Below are positions 26,101-33,474 of a stretch of DNA of 64,000 bases, piece after piece; positions within the stretch are counted from its first letter, which is position 1, and each line of letters opens with the position of its first letter. The stretch is from positions 124,001-188,000 of the forward strand of contig NZ_LVYD01000013.1 in the NCBI RefSeq assembly GCF_002077945.1, written 5' to 3'. The DNA comes from Niastella vici (GTDB taxonomy: Bacteria > Bacteroidota > Bacteroidia > Chitinophagales > Chitinophagaceae). The notes below the pieces were generated by a model. It saw only the letters and a list, made by a program, of their open reading frames with translations. It had not been told where the DNA came from and did no database searches. Made by a program: the position numbers and the translations under genes.

Positions 26101-26365
26101 GGCCAATGAATTGCGACAATCTTCTGCGCATGGCCACCACGCCGGCATCGGTATATGTTAAGCACAGAATGTTACGGGGTTGCGAATCTGTTTCCAGCAG
26201 AATCTTGCCAATGCGGCTGGCAAGTATCTGGGTTTTACCGGTTCCAGGCCCTGCGATTACCATAACCGGTCCTTCAATAGTGTCGACAGCAAGTTTCTGC
26301 TGATCGTTCAGCCTCTTATATTCTTCTGTGAATTTCTGGTGAAGGCGCTCCCGATTCACGCTCAT
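23189..26365 (-). CDS. UvrD-type helicase fused to AddB-like Fe-S nuclease
   Basis: 1058 residues. The helicase part starts with LNDQQKLAVDTIEGPVMVIAGPGTGKT (Walker A residues 39-45), then LCLTYTDAGVVAM, LVDEFQDTSGTQNQLVKLL (DExx), VGDDDQSIYRFQGA and, later, LLTAHGSKGLEFEYVFIAG and RRLFYVAITRAEQHL. The C-terminal ~250 residues are a PD-(D/E)XK nuclease: YLKCPLEFYFKNLLRI, KLDKLEFEGKQVNIVDYKTGD and CGKEDCHWC. One Cys before and three after the nuclease core match the Fe-S staple of AddB-type nucleases. It probably processes DNA ends. Confidence 0.9.
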   Translation of the reverse strand: MSVNRERLHQKFTEEYKRLNDQQKLAVDTIEGPVMVIAGPGTGKTQILASRIGKILLETDSQPRNILCLTYTDAGVVAMRRRLSQFIGPDAYRVSIYTFHAFCNDIIQENLSLFEKTALDPISELERIELFKYLIDTFPKNHPLKRYRGDVYYEIHNLQSLFSTMKREGWSPAFINERIDAWLADLPTRDEYIYKRAYKGFRAGDVKKDKLEEEKEKMEKLRAAVNEFDRFQELMRSRNRYDFDDMINWVIRAFEENPALLTRYQEQFLYILVDEFQDTSGTQNQLVKLLINFWDSPNIFVVGDDDQSIYRFQGANVENMLQFAHSYQKSLLTVVLTNNYRSAQPILDVSMTLINNNQERLVKQIAGLSKNLKSSHPRFFALEPADAIPEIKEYETQRQEMIGITLQVQELLSQGVMPGKISIIYRENKYGEELTRYFKTLGIPVYSKRHINLLQEPFAKKIILLIKYIAAEHDIPYGGDEMLFEILHFDWFNIPPVEIAKLSIEVADRHFGNAKTSLRRLLYDKANTPPADLFSKGLHPGLQQATKALEKLIATVPNVTLLVLVENIVRRTGLLNIIMQSPEKAWMMQVLTALFDFIKEETHRNPLLKLNDLVDIFDLMEKEGLPLPLVQVSGNDKGVNLLTAHGSKGLEFEYVFIAGCNASFWEKKRKPGGGYKIPDNIFISPTGASRGETGGADLEELRRLFYVAITRAEQHLCISFSRFKNDGKELEPSMFLAEIQEQHMLPVEKVFMSEETLTEFQLVQFTEAEAPEIGRIEEDFITALLDRFVMNVTALNNYLKCPLEFYFKNLLRIPSPKNEATEFGSAIHHALQRLFEKMRENRNVFPRMEEFVDDFNWYMHRHRENFTREQFDRRLEYGQEVLANYYDKYIHSWNRIVTVERNIRNVVVNGVQLKGKLDKLEFEGKQVNIVDYKTGDPDKARPKLQPPNDKEPNGGDYWRQAVFYKILVDNYESKDWQVVSTEFDFIEPDKKKVYRKEKVIIRPADITTVSQQIVTVWEKIQNREFYIGCGKEDCHWCNFVKTNKLAIELHDLTSEEEA

Positions 26366-26684
26366 AGATCAAAGATAAAGAACGGTCAATGAATTTACCG
26401 GGGCCTAATATGTAAACAAGCCATATGTTCAGAAACAGCTTTTGAATGTGCAAAAGTTTTCAATTTTTTAATTCACGTATTGTGAACAAATTGAATGTTT
26501 GTATCGGATTTTGCCCCATTTTCGTGTCGTGAATACGCTCATTCCACTAAGGAGAAACTACTAGTGCTTGATAATAAGTAGCTTATGAGGAAGAAAGAAA
26601 TAGGGGTTTCTAAGCTGGAATCGTTCTTTTTTTGGGAATAAAATCAAATTCCCAGCGTTTCTAACATTACAGATTTTCACGATA
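26366..26684. other. Divergent intergenic region
   Basis: 319 bp between the helicase-nuclease gene and the divergent response-regulator gene. It contains the small inverted pattern TTCACGTATTGTGAA (about 26472). I see no gene, no clear terminator and no consensus promoter. Confidence 0.4.
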
Positions 26685-28046
26685 ATGAAAAACCAGCACC
26701 CATTAAAGATATTTATACTCGAAGACGATGTTTGGTATGGCTCCATGCTGCAGCATTACCTGGCATTGAATCCTGACTACGAAGTAAAGCGGTTTCACAA
26801 CTGCAAGGATTTCCTTAATCAGCTGCACGAGCGGCCCGAAGTTGTGACCCTTGATTATTCAATGCCCGATATGGATGGCAGCGAAGTGTTGAAAAAGATC
26901 AAGGAAGTTGACTCTGGCATTCAGGTCATAATTATTTCGGGTCAGGAAGACATAAAGACAGCCATCAATTTGATCAAGAATGGCGCTTTCGACTACATCG
27001 TAAAAGACGATGATGCCAAGGACAGGTTGTGGAACAGCCTGCTGCATTTAAAGGAAATTGACGGGTTGCGTAAAGAGGTTGAGCATTTGAAAGAGCAGGT
27101 GGGTAAGAAATACGATTACTCGAAATACCTGATCGGTAAGAGCCCCACTTTTGAAAAAGTGTTTAGTCTAATTGAAAAAGCCTGTAAGAGCAACATTACC
27201 GTTTCCATTACCGGAGAAACCGGAACGGGTAAAGAAATGGTGGCCCGGGCCATTCATTATAATTCAGATAAAAGCAAGAAGCCATTTGTGGCGGTGAACG
27301 TGGCGGCCATTCCCAGGGAGTTGATCGAAAGTGAATTGTTTGGCCATGAAAAAGGTGCCTTTACCGGTGCCATCACCCGCCGCATTGGGAAATTTGAAGA
27401 GGCGCATAATGGTACACTTTTTTTAGATGAAATTGGTGAGCTCGACATCAACCTGCAGGCCAAGCTGCTGCGGGTGTTGCAGGAGCGGGAAATAACCCGG
27501 GTTGGGGGGAATGAAGTAGTGCCAATAAATGTACGTATTATAGTAGCTACCCATAAGAACCTGTTGGAGGAAGTGCAGAACAGGCGGTTCCGCGAAGACC
27601 TGTATTACCGGTTGATAGGCTTACCCATTCAAATACCACCATTAAGAGAGCGGGGCAATGATATCATTATTCTGGCCAAACATTTTATGGACCAGTTCTG
27701 CAAGGAGAATAATACTGATAAAAAATTATTGTCGCCCGAAGCACAGCAAAGATTGTTACATCATGCATTTCCCGGCAACGTGCGGGAGCTGCGGTCGGTT
27801 ATAGAGTTGTCGGTGGTAATGGCCGATGGCGATACTATTTTACCCGAACATATCACCCTTAATTCCAACTCCTCGGTTAATGACCTGATGAATAAAGACC
27901 GAACGCTGAAAGAATTTGAATTGCAGATCATACAGCACTATCTCGACAAATACGATAAGGACGTATTGCTGGTAGCGAAGAAACTGGATATAGGTAAATC
28001 AACTATTTATCGCATGATCCAGGCCGGTGAATTAAACGCCCGGTAA
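26685..28046 (+). CDS. Sigma54-dependent response regulator (NtrC family)
   Basis: 453 residues. Receiver domain with phosphorylatable Asp57 (VVTLDYSMPDMDG). AAA+ domain with Walker A GETGTGKE (177-184), GAFTGA (which contacts sigma54) and GTLFLDEIGELD. C-terminal Fis-type helix-turn-helix (LLVAKKLDIGKSTIYRMIQAG). It activates RpoN-dependent promoters. It lies 47 bp before the hybrid kinase gene and is probably its partner. Confidence 0.95.
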   Translation: MKNQHPLKIFILEDDVWYGSMLQHYLALNPDYEVKRFHNCKDFLNQLHERPEVVTLDYSMPDMDGSEVLKKIKEVDSGIQVIIISGQEDIKTAINLIKNGAFDYIVKDDDAKDRLWNSLLHLKEIDGLRKEVEHLKEQVGKKYDYSKYLIGKSPTFEKVFSLIEKACKSNITVSITGETGTGKEMVARAIHYNSDKSKKPFVAVNVAAIPRELIESELFGHEKGAFTGAITRRIGKFEEAHNGTLFLDEIGELDINLQAKLLRVLQEREITRVGGNEVVPINVRIIVATHKNLLEEVQNRRFREDLYYRLIGLPIQIPPLRERGNDIIILAKHFMDQFCKENNTDKKLLSPEAQQRLLHHAFPGNVRELRSVIELSVVMADGDTILPEHITLNSNSSVNDLMNKDRTLKEFELQIIQHYLDKYDKDVLLVAKKLDIGKSTIYRMIQAGELNAR

Positions 28047-28093
28047 TCGAATAGCGTAAGGCAACCGTTTATTCCCTGTTGATTACCGAAATA

Positions 28094-30496
28094 ATGAAAC
28101 CGTTGAAAACCATACAGGACGAAGGGAAGGCAGTTCCACCCGGCGGAACGGAGGAAGGCAGGAGCAACGCGTTAAAAACGCCGGCTTCATTTTATGAAGA
28201 AGTGCTCATGAATATTCCTGTAGATATTGCCGTATATGATACGGAAGGGAAATTCCTGTTCATTAATTCGGCCGTAATAAAAGAAGCAACTACCCGTGAA
28301 TGGTTAATAGGAAAGACCATTGAAGATTATTTTCACATACGGCAAAAGCCACCCGAACTGGCCATCAGGCGCAAAGAGATGATAGAAGAAGCAGTGCAAA
28401 CAAAGCAGCTGCAGAAATGGGAAGAGCGGTATGAATACCCTGACGGCCAGGTTAAATATCATATCAGACATATACACCCGGTATTGGATGCGCAGGAACA
28501 GGTAAAGTTCTGCATTGCCTACAGCATTGATATCAGCGACCAAAAACGGGCAGAAGAGTATATACAATTAAGTGAGAAAAAGTACCGCGACCTTTTTAAT
28601 TACAGCCAGGCCTGGATCTGTACACACGACCTCAACGGCAAATTATTGTCGGTGAACCCGGCTGCCGGCCTGGCGCTGGATTATACTGCCGGAGAAATGG
28701 TAGGCCGGCACATGATTGAGTTTATACCGGAAGACGATAAAGCGTTATTTGAACAGAACTACCTGCAGCCGATACTGCATAATGGAAAATCGGAAGGGGT
28801 GTTCAGGATACAGGGAAAAACAGGCAAGGTCACCTACCTGTTATATCAGAACTATAAAATGGATGTGCCGGGCATAGAACCCTATGTGATTGGCTTTGCC
28901 CAGGATATCTCAGACCGCATAAAGGCCGAACGCGAATTGCGCCAGGCGAAGAAGATGACCGATGAAGCGGCGCGGGCAAAAGAAGTTTTTCTGGCCAATA
29001 TGAGCCATGAAATACGAACACCCATGAACGGGGTGCTGGGCATTGCGGGGTTGCTGGCCAAGACCAGCCTCGACGCCCAGCAAAAGAATTACCTGCGGCT
29101 GATACAGGAATCGGCCAATAATTTATTGTTGCTTGTAAACGATGTGCTCGACCTGGAGAAGATCATTTTAGGCAAGCTGCAATTTGAGCATGTGGTTTTT
29201 TCGCTGGCCGATCGCATTGATCTTTGTTTGCAGTCGTTCATTTATAAGGCTGAGGAAAAGGGCATTGGACTGGTGCATGAAAACCTGATCAAAGAAGACC
29301 TTGTGGTACTGGGCGACCCGTACCGGTTAAGCCAGGTATTGAATAACCTTATAAACAATGCCATTAAATTTACAGAAGCTGGCGCCGTAACCATTGAAAC
29401 CCGGCTGGTACAAAAAAATGATAATGAGGCTCATGTGGCATTTACCGTTAGGGATACCGGCATTGGCATTACCGAGAGCCAGTTAGGATTGATTTTTGAG
29501 CCATTTATGCAGGCGCATGTGGCCATAACCCGTACGCATGGAGGAACAGGATTAGGATTAAGTATTTGCCGGGAATTAATAACCATGATGGGTGGCGTAT
29601 TAAATGTTGAAAGTGAAGCGGGAAAAGGGTCTTCGTTCAGTTTTGAATTACCCTTTGCAATTAGTTCATCTAAACTCAATCAATCGACCGTGGCACAAGA
29701 ACTGAATTTTCAAAGTCTGGGCAACAGGTATGTTCTGGTGGCTGAAGATGTGGAGTTGAATCAATACCTGGTCAGGCATATTATGGAGTCGTGGGGCTTT
29801 ACCGTTGATGTCGTGAACAATGGCCGCGAGGCTGTTGACAGGATACAGGCAAATAATTACGACCTGGTGTTAATGGATATACAGATGCCTGAAATGGATG
29901 GCATGGAGGCCACCCGGGCCATCAGGCAATTAGGCGATCCCGATAAAGCAGGGATACCCATTGTAGCGCTTACCGCCAATGCGCTCAAGGGCGACAGTGA
30001 TAAGTACCTGGCGGCGGGTATGAACGATTTTCTGCCCAAACCATTTAATGAGCAAAAGCTGTTTTTAGTGATCTCAAATAATTTAAAAACCAGTGCACGA
30101 GCACAAGAAGATAAGCCTATGAAAAATTCAAACACACCTGTTATGGGGAATGAGGAGAAGTTGTACGACCTGACCATGGTTCAAACCATATCGGGCGGCG
30201 ATTTGAGTTTTGTAAAACGGATGGTGCAGTTGTTTATTGATACGGTGCCGCCATCGATGACCGAACTGCAGAAAGAAACTGGGCAGCAAAACTGGCTGCA
30301 GGTGAGCAAGCTGGCGCATAAGTTAAAGGCGACTATTGACAGCATGGGCATTACCCGTATAAAAGAGGTGGTTAGAACCGTTGAAGCCAATGGAAAGAAG
30401 GGAGAGGAAGTAGATAAAATACCCGGGTTGGTGCAGGAGGTAATTAAAGTGCTGGAGGCTTGTATGAATCAATTAAAACGGGACTTTGAATTGTAA
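28094..30496 (+). CDS. Hybrid sensor histidine kinase (PAS-PAS-HisKA-HATPase-REC-Hpt)
   Basis: 800 residues from the ATG at 28094. There are two PAS-like sensor domains (~35-160 and ~165-275), then HisKA with His305 (FLANMSHEIRTPMNGVLGI), HATPase (LNNLINNAIKFTEAG, GIGLIF-like and GTGLGLSI boxes), a receiver with Asp595 (VLMDIQMPEMDG) and an Hpt domain with His742 (SKLAHKLKATIDSMG). There is no membrane segment, so it senses a cytoplasmic signal. The REC and Hpt domains form an internal phosphorelay that could end on Asp57 of the preceding regulator. Confidence 0.93.
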   Translation: MKPLKTIQDEGKAVPPGGTEEGRSNALKTPASFYEEVLMNIPVDIAVYDTEGKFLFINSAVIKEATTREWLIGKTIEDYFHIRQKPPELAIRRKEMIEEAVQTKQLQKWEERYEYPDGQVKYHIRHIHPVLDAQEQVKFCIAYSIDISDQKRAEEYIQLSEKKYRDLFNYSQAWICTHDLNGKLLSVNPAAGLALDYTAGEMVGRHMIEFIPEDDKALFEQNYLQPILHNGKSEGVFRIQGKTGKVTYLLYQNYKMDVPGIEPYVIGFAQDISDRIKAERELRQAKKMTDEAARAKEVFLANMSHEIRTPMNGVLGIAGLLAKTSLDAQQKNYLRLIQESANNLLLLVNDVLDLEKIILGKLQFEHVVFSLADRIDLCLQSFIYKAEEKGIGLVHENLIKEDLVVLGDPYRLSQVLNNLINNAIKFTEAGAVTIETRLVQKNDNEAHVAFTVRDTGIGITESQLGLIFEPFMQAHVAITRTHGGTGLGLSICRELITMMGGVLNVESEAGKGSSFSFELPFAISSSKLNQSTVAQELNFQSLGNRYVLVAEDVELNQYLVRHIMESWGFTVDVVNNGREAVDRIQANNYDLVLMDIQMPEMDGMEATRAIRQLGDPDKAGIPIVALTANALKGDSDKYLAAGMNDFLPKPFNEQKLFLVISNNLKTSARAQEDKPMKNSNTPVMGNEEKLYDLTMVQTISGGDLSFVKRMVQLFIDTVPPSMTELQKETGQQNWLQVSKLAHKLKATIDSMGITRIKEVVRTVEANGKKGEEVDKIPGLVQEVIKVLEACMNQLKRDFEL

Positions 30497-30520
30497 GATT
30501 GGATATTCAGGATTTCATTG

Positions 30521-30660
30521 GGGCTGAAGTAAGAGGTAGGAAGTAAGAAGTATGAAGTAGGAAGACGAAGTAAAAAGATGTTGAGTTTATAAAAAGGAAG
30601 TCGGAAGCTGGAGGTTTTTTGAGCCTCTTACTTCCGACTTCTTGCTTCTTACTTAAGCTT
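30521..30660. repeat. Intergenic AAGTAAGAAG-type repeat with inverted copy
   Basis: The left part repeats AAGTAAGAGGTAGG, AAGTAAGAAGTATG and AAGTAGGAAG. The right part (30620-30655) carries the complement CTCTTACTTCCGACTTC and TTGCTTCTTACTT. So the region can fold into a long imperfect hairpin between two convergent genes. The same phrases form the 17-bp inverted repeat at 12187-12234. Confidence 0.6.
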
Positions 30661-30679
30661 TCAGGCGAAGGCTGAAAGC

Positions 30680-31330
30680 TTATCCCGGCAGGCGGGAGAT
30701 GTATTTTTCAATTTCTTTGATCTGTTTAACGAGTTCGGCGGTGGTGGGCTTAAGGGCTTTGGCTTTGCGGAAGAATTCCTTGGCTGCCCTGAATTCGCGT
30801 TTGTTCATCATGATATTACACATTTGCAGGTAGGCGGCCGCTTCATTTTCTTTATCGGGTAACCCTTCGCGAATAGCCTGGCGAATGTATTTTTCGGCTT
30901 GTTTAAAGTCGTTCTTTTGTAAGGAGATCATGCCCATTTGCAGCATGCTGGCGCCTTTCACTTCTTTCATGGGCGTACCGAGATCGAGCCCTTTTTTCAT
31001 GTTCTTCTCAGCAGTATCAAAATCCTGTTCCATCATCGCCAGCTGACCTTTAAAAGTAAAAAAGGCCGACCGGATGGGTTTGTACAACAGGTTGGGATAT
31101 TTTACGGAATTCAGTACGCGTTTAGCACCTTCAACATCACCCGTTTCCATGTGTTCCTGAATAAGGCGAAGGGGACCAATAAAGAAGTGGCCGAAGACTA
31201 AAATTGCACCGATCAAATAGGCGGGGAAAGCGGGCCAGAAGCCGCTGTAGACATTGGCCAGTACGCCCAAAGCTATCAGCGCCAGTCCCAGGTATAGGCG
31301 GTAACGTATAAGCCATGTATAAAACTTCAT
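30680..31330 (-). CDS. Membrane TPR protein
   Basis: 216 residues from the ATG at 31330 (MKFYTWLIRYRLYLGLALIALG). Two membrane segments (~10-30 and ~32-55, AYLIGAILVFGHFFIG) are followed by tetratricopeptide-like helices: AFFTFKGQLAMMEQDFDTAEKNMKKGLDLG, LQMGMISLQKNDFKQAEKYIRQAI and AAYLQMCNIMMNKREFRAAKEFFRKAKAL. This type acts as a membrane-bound protein scaffold; partner unknown. Confidence 0.8.
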   Translation of the reverse strand: MKFYTWLIRYRLYLGLALIALGVLANVYSGFWPAFPAYLIGAILVFGHFFIGPLRLIQEHMETGDVEGAKRVLNSVKYPNLLYKPIRSAFFTFKGQLAMMEQDFDTAEKNMKKGLDLGTPMKEVKGASMLQMGMISLQKNDFKQAEKYIRQAIREGLPDKENEAAAYLQMCNIMMNKREFRAAKEFFRKAKALKPTTAELVKQIKEIEKYISRLPG

Positions 31331-31571
31331 AAACCTTTGATTTTTTAAGGATGGCAAAGATAGGCTGAAAAAATCAGTTACTGGTTACCGGGGGGCGGTT
31401 TCCGGTAAAGCAGTTGTACCGCGGGGAATGGGGTTACGCTGTTTTGGTGCTTCCCAGGCACACCTGGTTGGCCTGGGTTGCGAACCGGAATGGGCAAAAA
31501 CGCGCTGCGGCAACAAATTGGAAGGGTATGATTTAATTTTTTCCGGGATCAATTGCAAAAGCAAACGGCCG

Positions 31572-31922
31572 TTAAACGGAATGGGGATCTCGTTAAATTA
31601 AAAGTCCATTTGATTAAGCGGAATGAACTTTCGATTTAATTAAAAGTCTTTTTCGTTAAAAGAAATAGTCATTTCGTTTAATTGAAAGTCCTTTTCCTTA
31701 AAAGGAATGGTCATTTGATTTAATTAAAAGTGATTTGCGTAAACGAAATTGCAAATCGTTTAATTGAAACGTGTTTGCGTTAAAAGGAATTGGCTTTCGA
31801 TTTAATTCAAACGTGTTTTCGTTAAAAGGAATGGCCGTTTGATTTAATTAAAAAGCCTTTGAATTAAACGAAATGAACAAATCGTTTAAAACGTGTTTGC
31901 GTTAAAAGGAATTGACTTTCCT
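31572..31922. repeat. 21-bp degenerate tandem repeat, 17 units
   Basis: Seventeen contiguous units, fifteen exactly 21 bp and the other two 19 and 17 bp. They alternate between a form starting TTTAATTNAAAGT and one starting TTAAAAGGAATGG, each mostly ending TTTCG or TTTGA. There are no spacers. The whole 31331-31991 gap has no gene; the part before the array (31380-31560) shows nothing notable. Confidence 0.85.
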
Positions 31923-31991
31923 TTCAATCAGATTTCTGCACAAAGCGTTGTAAATCAGCCAAAATTACAAATTTCCTGTTTTTAGCTCTGA

Positions 31992-32447
31992 TTATTTATT
32001 GTCATCATTGATCTCGATCCAGTAACCGTCGGGGTCTTTGAAGTAGAGTTGTTTTACGCCGTCGACCCGGCTGGTGACGGTATTTTTTTCGCCGGCCCAG
32101 TTCTCAAATTCCACATTATATTTTTTGAGATTGGCGATGAATTCATTGATGGAAGGAACGCTGAAGCAGAGATGGGTGTTTTTATCGTGCGGGGTTTTTG
32201 CTTTAGCGCCGGAAATGATATGCAGGTGGCCGGGTGTGCCAAGGCTAAACCAGGTATGGCGGCCATCGTGAAAGGGTTCGGGAATGGTATCGAGGCCAAC
32301 CACCTGATGGTAGAAGAGGGTGCTTTCTTTGAGGTCTACAACATAGCGGGCGATATGGTTGAGCCGGGGTTTATTTTGAGCGATGGCAGTATGCGAAGCA
32401 AAAACCAGGAACAGGGAAAGCGATAATAGATAACAGGCTTTTTTCAT
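31992..32447 (-). CDS. Exported VOC-family (glyoxalase-like) protein
   Basis: 151 residues from the ATG at 32447. The signal peptide is MKKACYLLSLSLFLVFASHTAIAQ (residues 1-24). A VOC/glyoxalase fold follows: LNHIARYVVDLKESTLFYHQVVGLD, HTWFSLGTPGHLHIISG, THLCFSVPSINEFIANLKK and the closing VKQLYFKDPDGYWIEIND. His and Glu positions typical of metal binding are present. VOC enzymes are usually cytoplasmic, so the signal peptide is worth noting. Substrate unknown. Confidence 0.85.
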   Translation of the reverse strand: MKKACYLLSLSLFLVFASHTAIAQNKPRLNHIARYVVDLKESTLFYHQVVGLDTIPEPFHDGRHTWFSLGTPGHLHIISGAKAKTPHDKNTHLCFSVPSINEFIANLKKYNVEFENWAGEKNTVTSRVDGVKQLYFKDPDGYWIEINDDNK

Positions 32448-32499
32448 ATAGAAAACAATTATTCGGGAAGTTAGTAAAATGGGCAGAACGGGCGTAAAC

Positions 32500-32532
32500 A
32501 AAAATTGCACAGCCACTGAGGGCCGTGCAATT
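32500..32532 (-). terminator. Terminator after the DinB-like gene
   Basis: AATTGCAC (32503-32510) pairs with GTGCAATT (32525-32532), with AGCC/GGCC inside. A run of As on the plus side gives a T-tract on the minus strand. Confidence 0.7.
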
Positions 32533-32556
32533 CCTTATTTTTTCGTTCAATTATTT

Positions 32557-33054
32557 TTAGGCGCGATCCCAGAATGGAGGCGGTTCAATGCCCAGGCTTC
32601 TTAAGTATACGTAGCCCTGGCCACGGTGGTGGATCTCGTTATCAATAACGTAGAAAAGAATAGAGGTACAGGTGCCCGGCCACTGGCCAAAAGCCAGGAT
32701 CTGCTCGTTCCAACGTTCAGCAGGAATGGTGGCCCAGATGTTATTGATATCGTCGGTTGCCTGGTCCCAGAGTGCGAGCAATTCCTCTTTGGTGCTTACC
32801 TTTTCAGCCTCGGCATACTTTTGCCATTTATCGGTGGCGAAACCTGTGAGGCTGGGTACGGCCATGCCTAGAAACTCATAAACCAGGACAGAAAAGGGAC
32901 GCATGCCGCCAATGGAATAGGTAAACAATTTGTCTTCAGGGAAGGCTTCGATCATTCTGCGGGTGAGCCCGCGATGGCCTTGCCAATGTTTAAGCACAGC
33001 TTCAGGAGTGAAAATACCGGCGATTGCATTTTGCGTTACTTCTTTTGTTGACAT
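32557..33054 (-). CDS. DinB family protein
   Basis: 165 residues, a four-helix-bundle DinB-like protein. It has VLKHWQGHRGLTRRMIEAFPEDKL near the N-terminus and VIDNEIHHRGQGYVYLRSLGIEPP near the C-terminus, giving the His residues that bind metal in the family. Many such proteins act in thiol or damage-linked metabolism, but the exact role is unknown. It is a single-gene unit with the terminator at 32500. Confidence 0.85.
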   Translation of the reverse strand: MSTKEVTQNAIAGIFTPEAVLKHWQGHRGLTRRMIEAFPEDKLFTYSIGGMRPFSVLVYEFLGMAVPSLTGFATDKWQKYAEAEKVSTKEELLALWDQATDDINNIWATIPAERWNEQILAFGQWPGTCTSILFYVIDNEIHHRGQGYVYLRSLGIEPPPFWDRA

Positions 33055-33325
33055 GATTATTATTTTTTAAGTATTGTAATTAGCACAACACAAAGCTATC
33101 AGGGGGGAGTGACAACAGTATGTCAGCAGGGGTTAAAAAAGGGCAGAAATTTTTTTAGGGAGTGTGTTTGTAGATATAAAGGCAGGATTTCCAGTGTATT
33201 TGCCCGGTTAGGCTTCCGGTTTAATGGTTTTCTTCCTATTTTTGCCATCCGCCGGGCGGCAGGTGCTGCCGGGTGGTTTCGTTGCCCGAGTTTTTCGGGT
33301 GCGGAGAGCAGAAACGGAATTTTAA

Positions 33326-33347
33326 TTACTGGTCCCGTAGTTCAATG
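33326..33347 (+). repeat. Duplicated 5' fragment of tRNA-Arg
   Basis: These 22 bases repeat exactly at 33398-33419 and include the first 17 bases of the tRNA-Arg. The preceding GAATTTT context is also shared. The fragment is followed by GC-rich bases that form a hairpin (GCCCGACTGAAAGTC... TCGGGC, 33351-33373), so the first copy cannot make a tRNA. Confidence 0.8.
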
Positions 33348-33402
33348 CCCGCCCGACTGAAAGTCGTTCGGGCAGTGAGTATAAAGGACATGAATTTTTA
33401 CT

Positions 33403-33474
33403 GGTCCCGTAGTTCAATGGATAGAATAGAAGTTTCCTAAACTTTTGATACAGGTTCGATTCCTGTCGGGACTA
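33403..33474 (+). tRNA. tRNA-Arg (anticodon CCT)
   Basis: A 72-nt cloverleaf: acceptor GGTCCCG (33403-33409) with CGGGACT (33467-33473) and discriminator A at 33474; anticodon stem GAAGT/ACTTT; loop TTCCTAA with anticodon CCT at 33436-33438, reading AGG codons; T-arm CAGG-TTCGATT-CCTG. No encoded CCA. The 3' half is overlapped on the minus strand by the end of a serine recombinase gene, marking it as an island integration site. Confidence 0.93.

Noticed and set aside
31572-31922. CRISPR array
   Set aside because: The units are contiguous 21-mers without unique spacers, and no cas gene is in the window.
33326-33347. Second tRNA gene
   Set aside because: Only the first 17 tRNA bases are present; no anticodon or T-arm follows.
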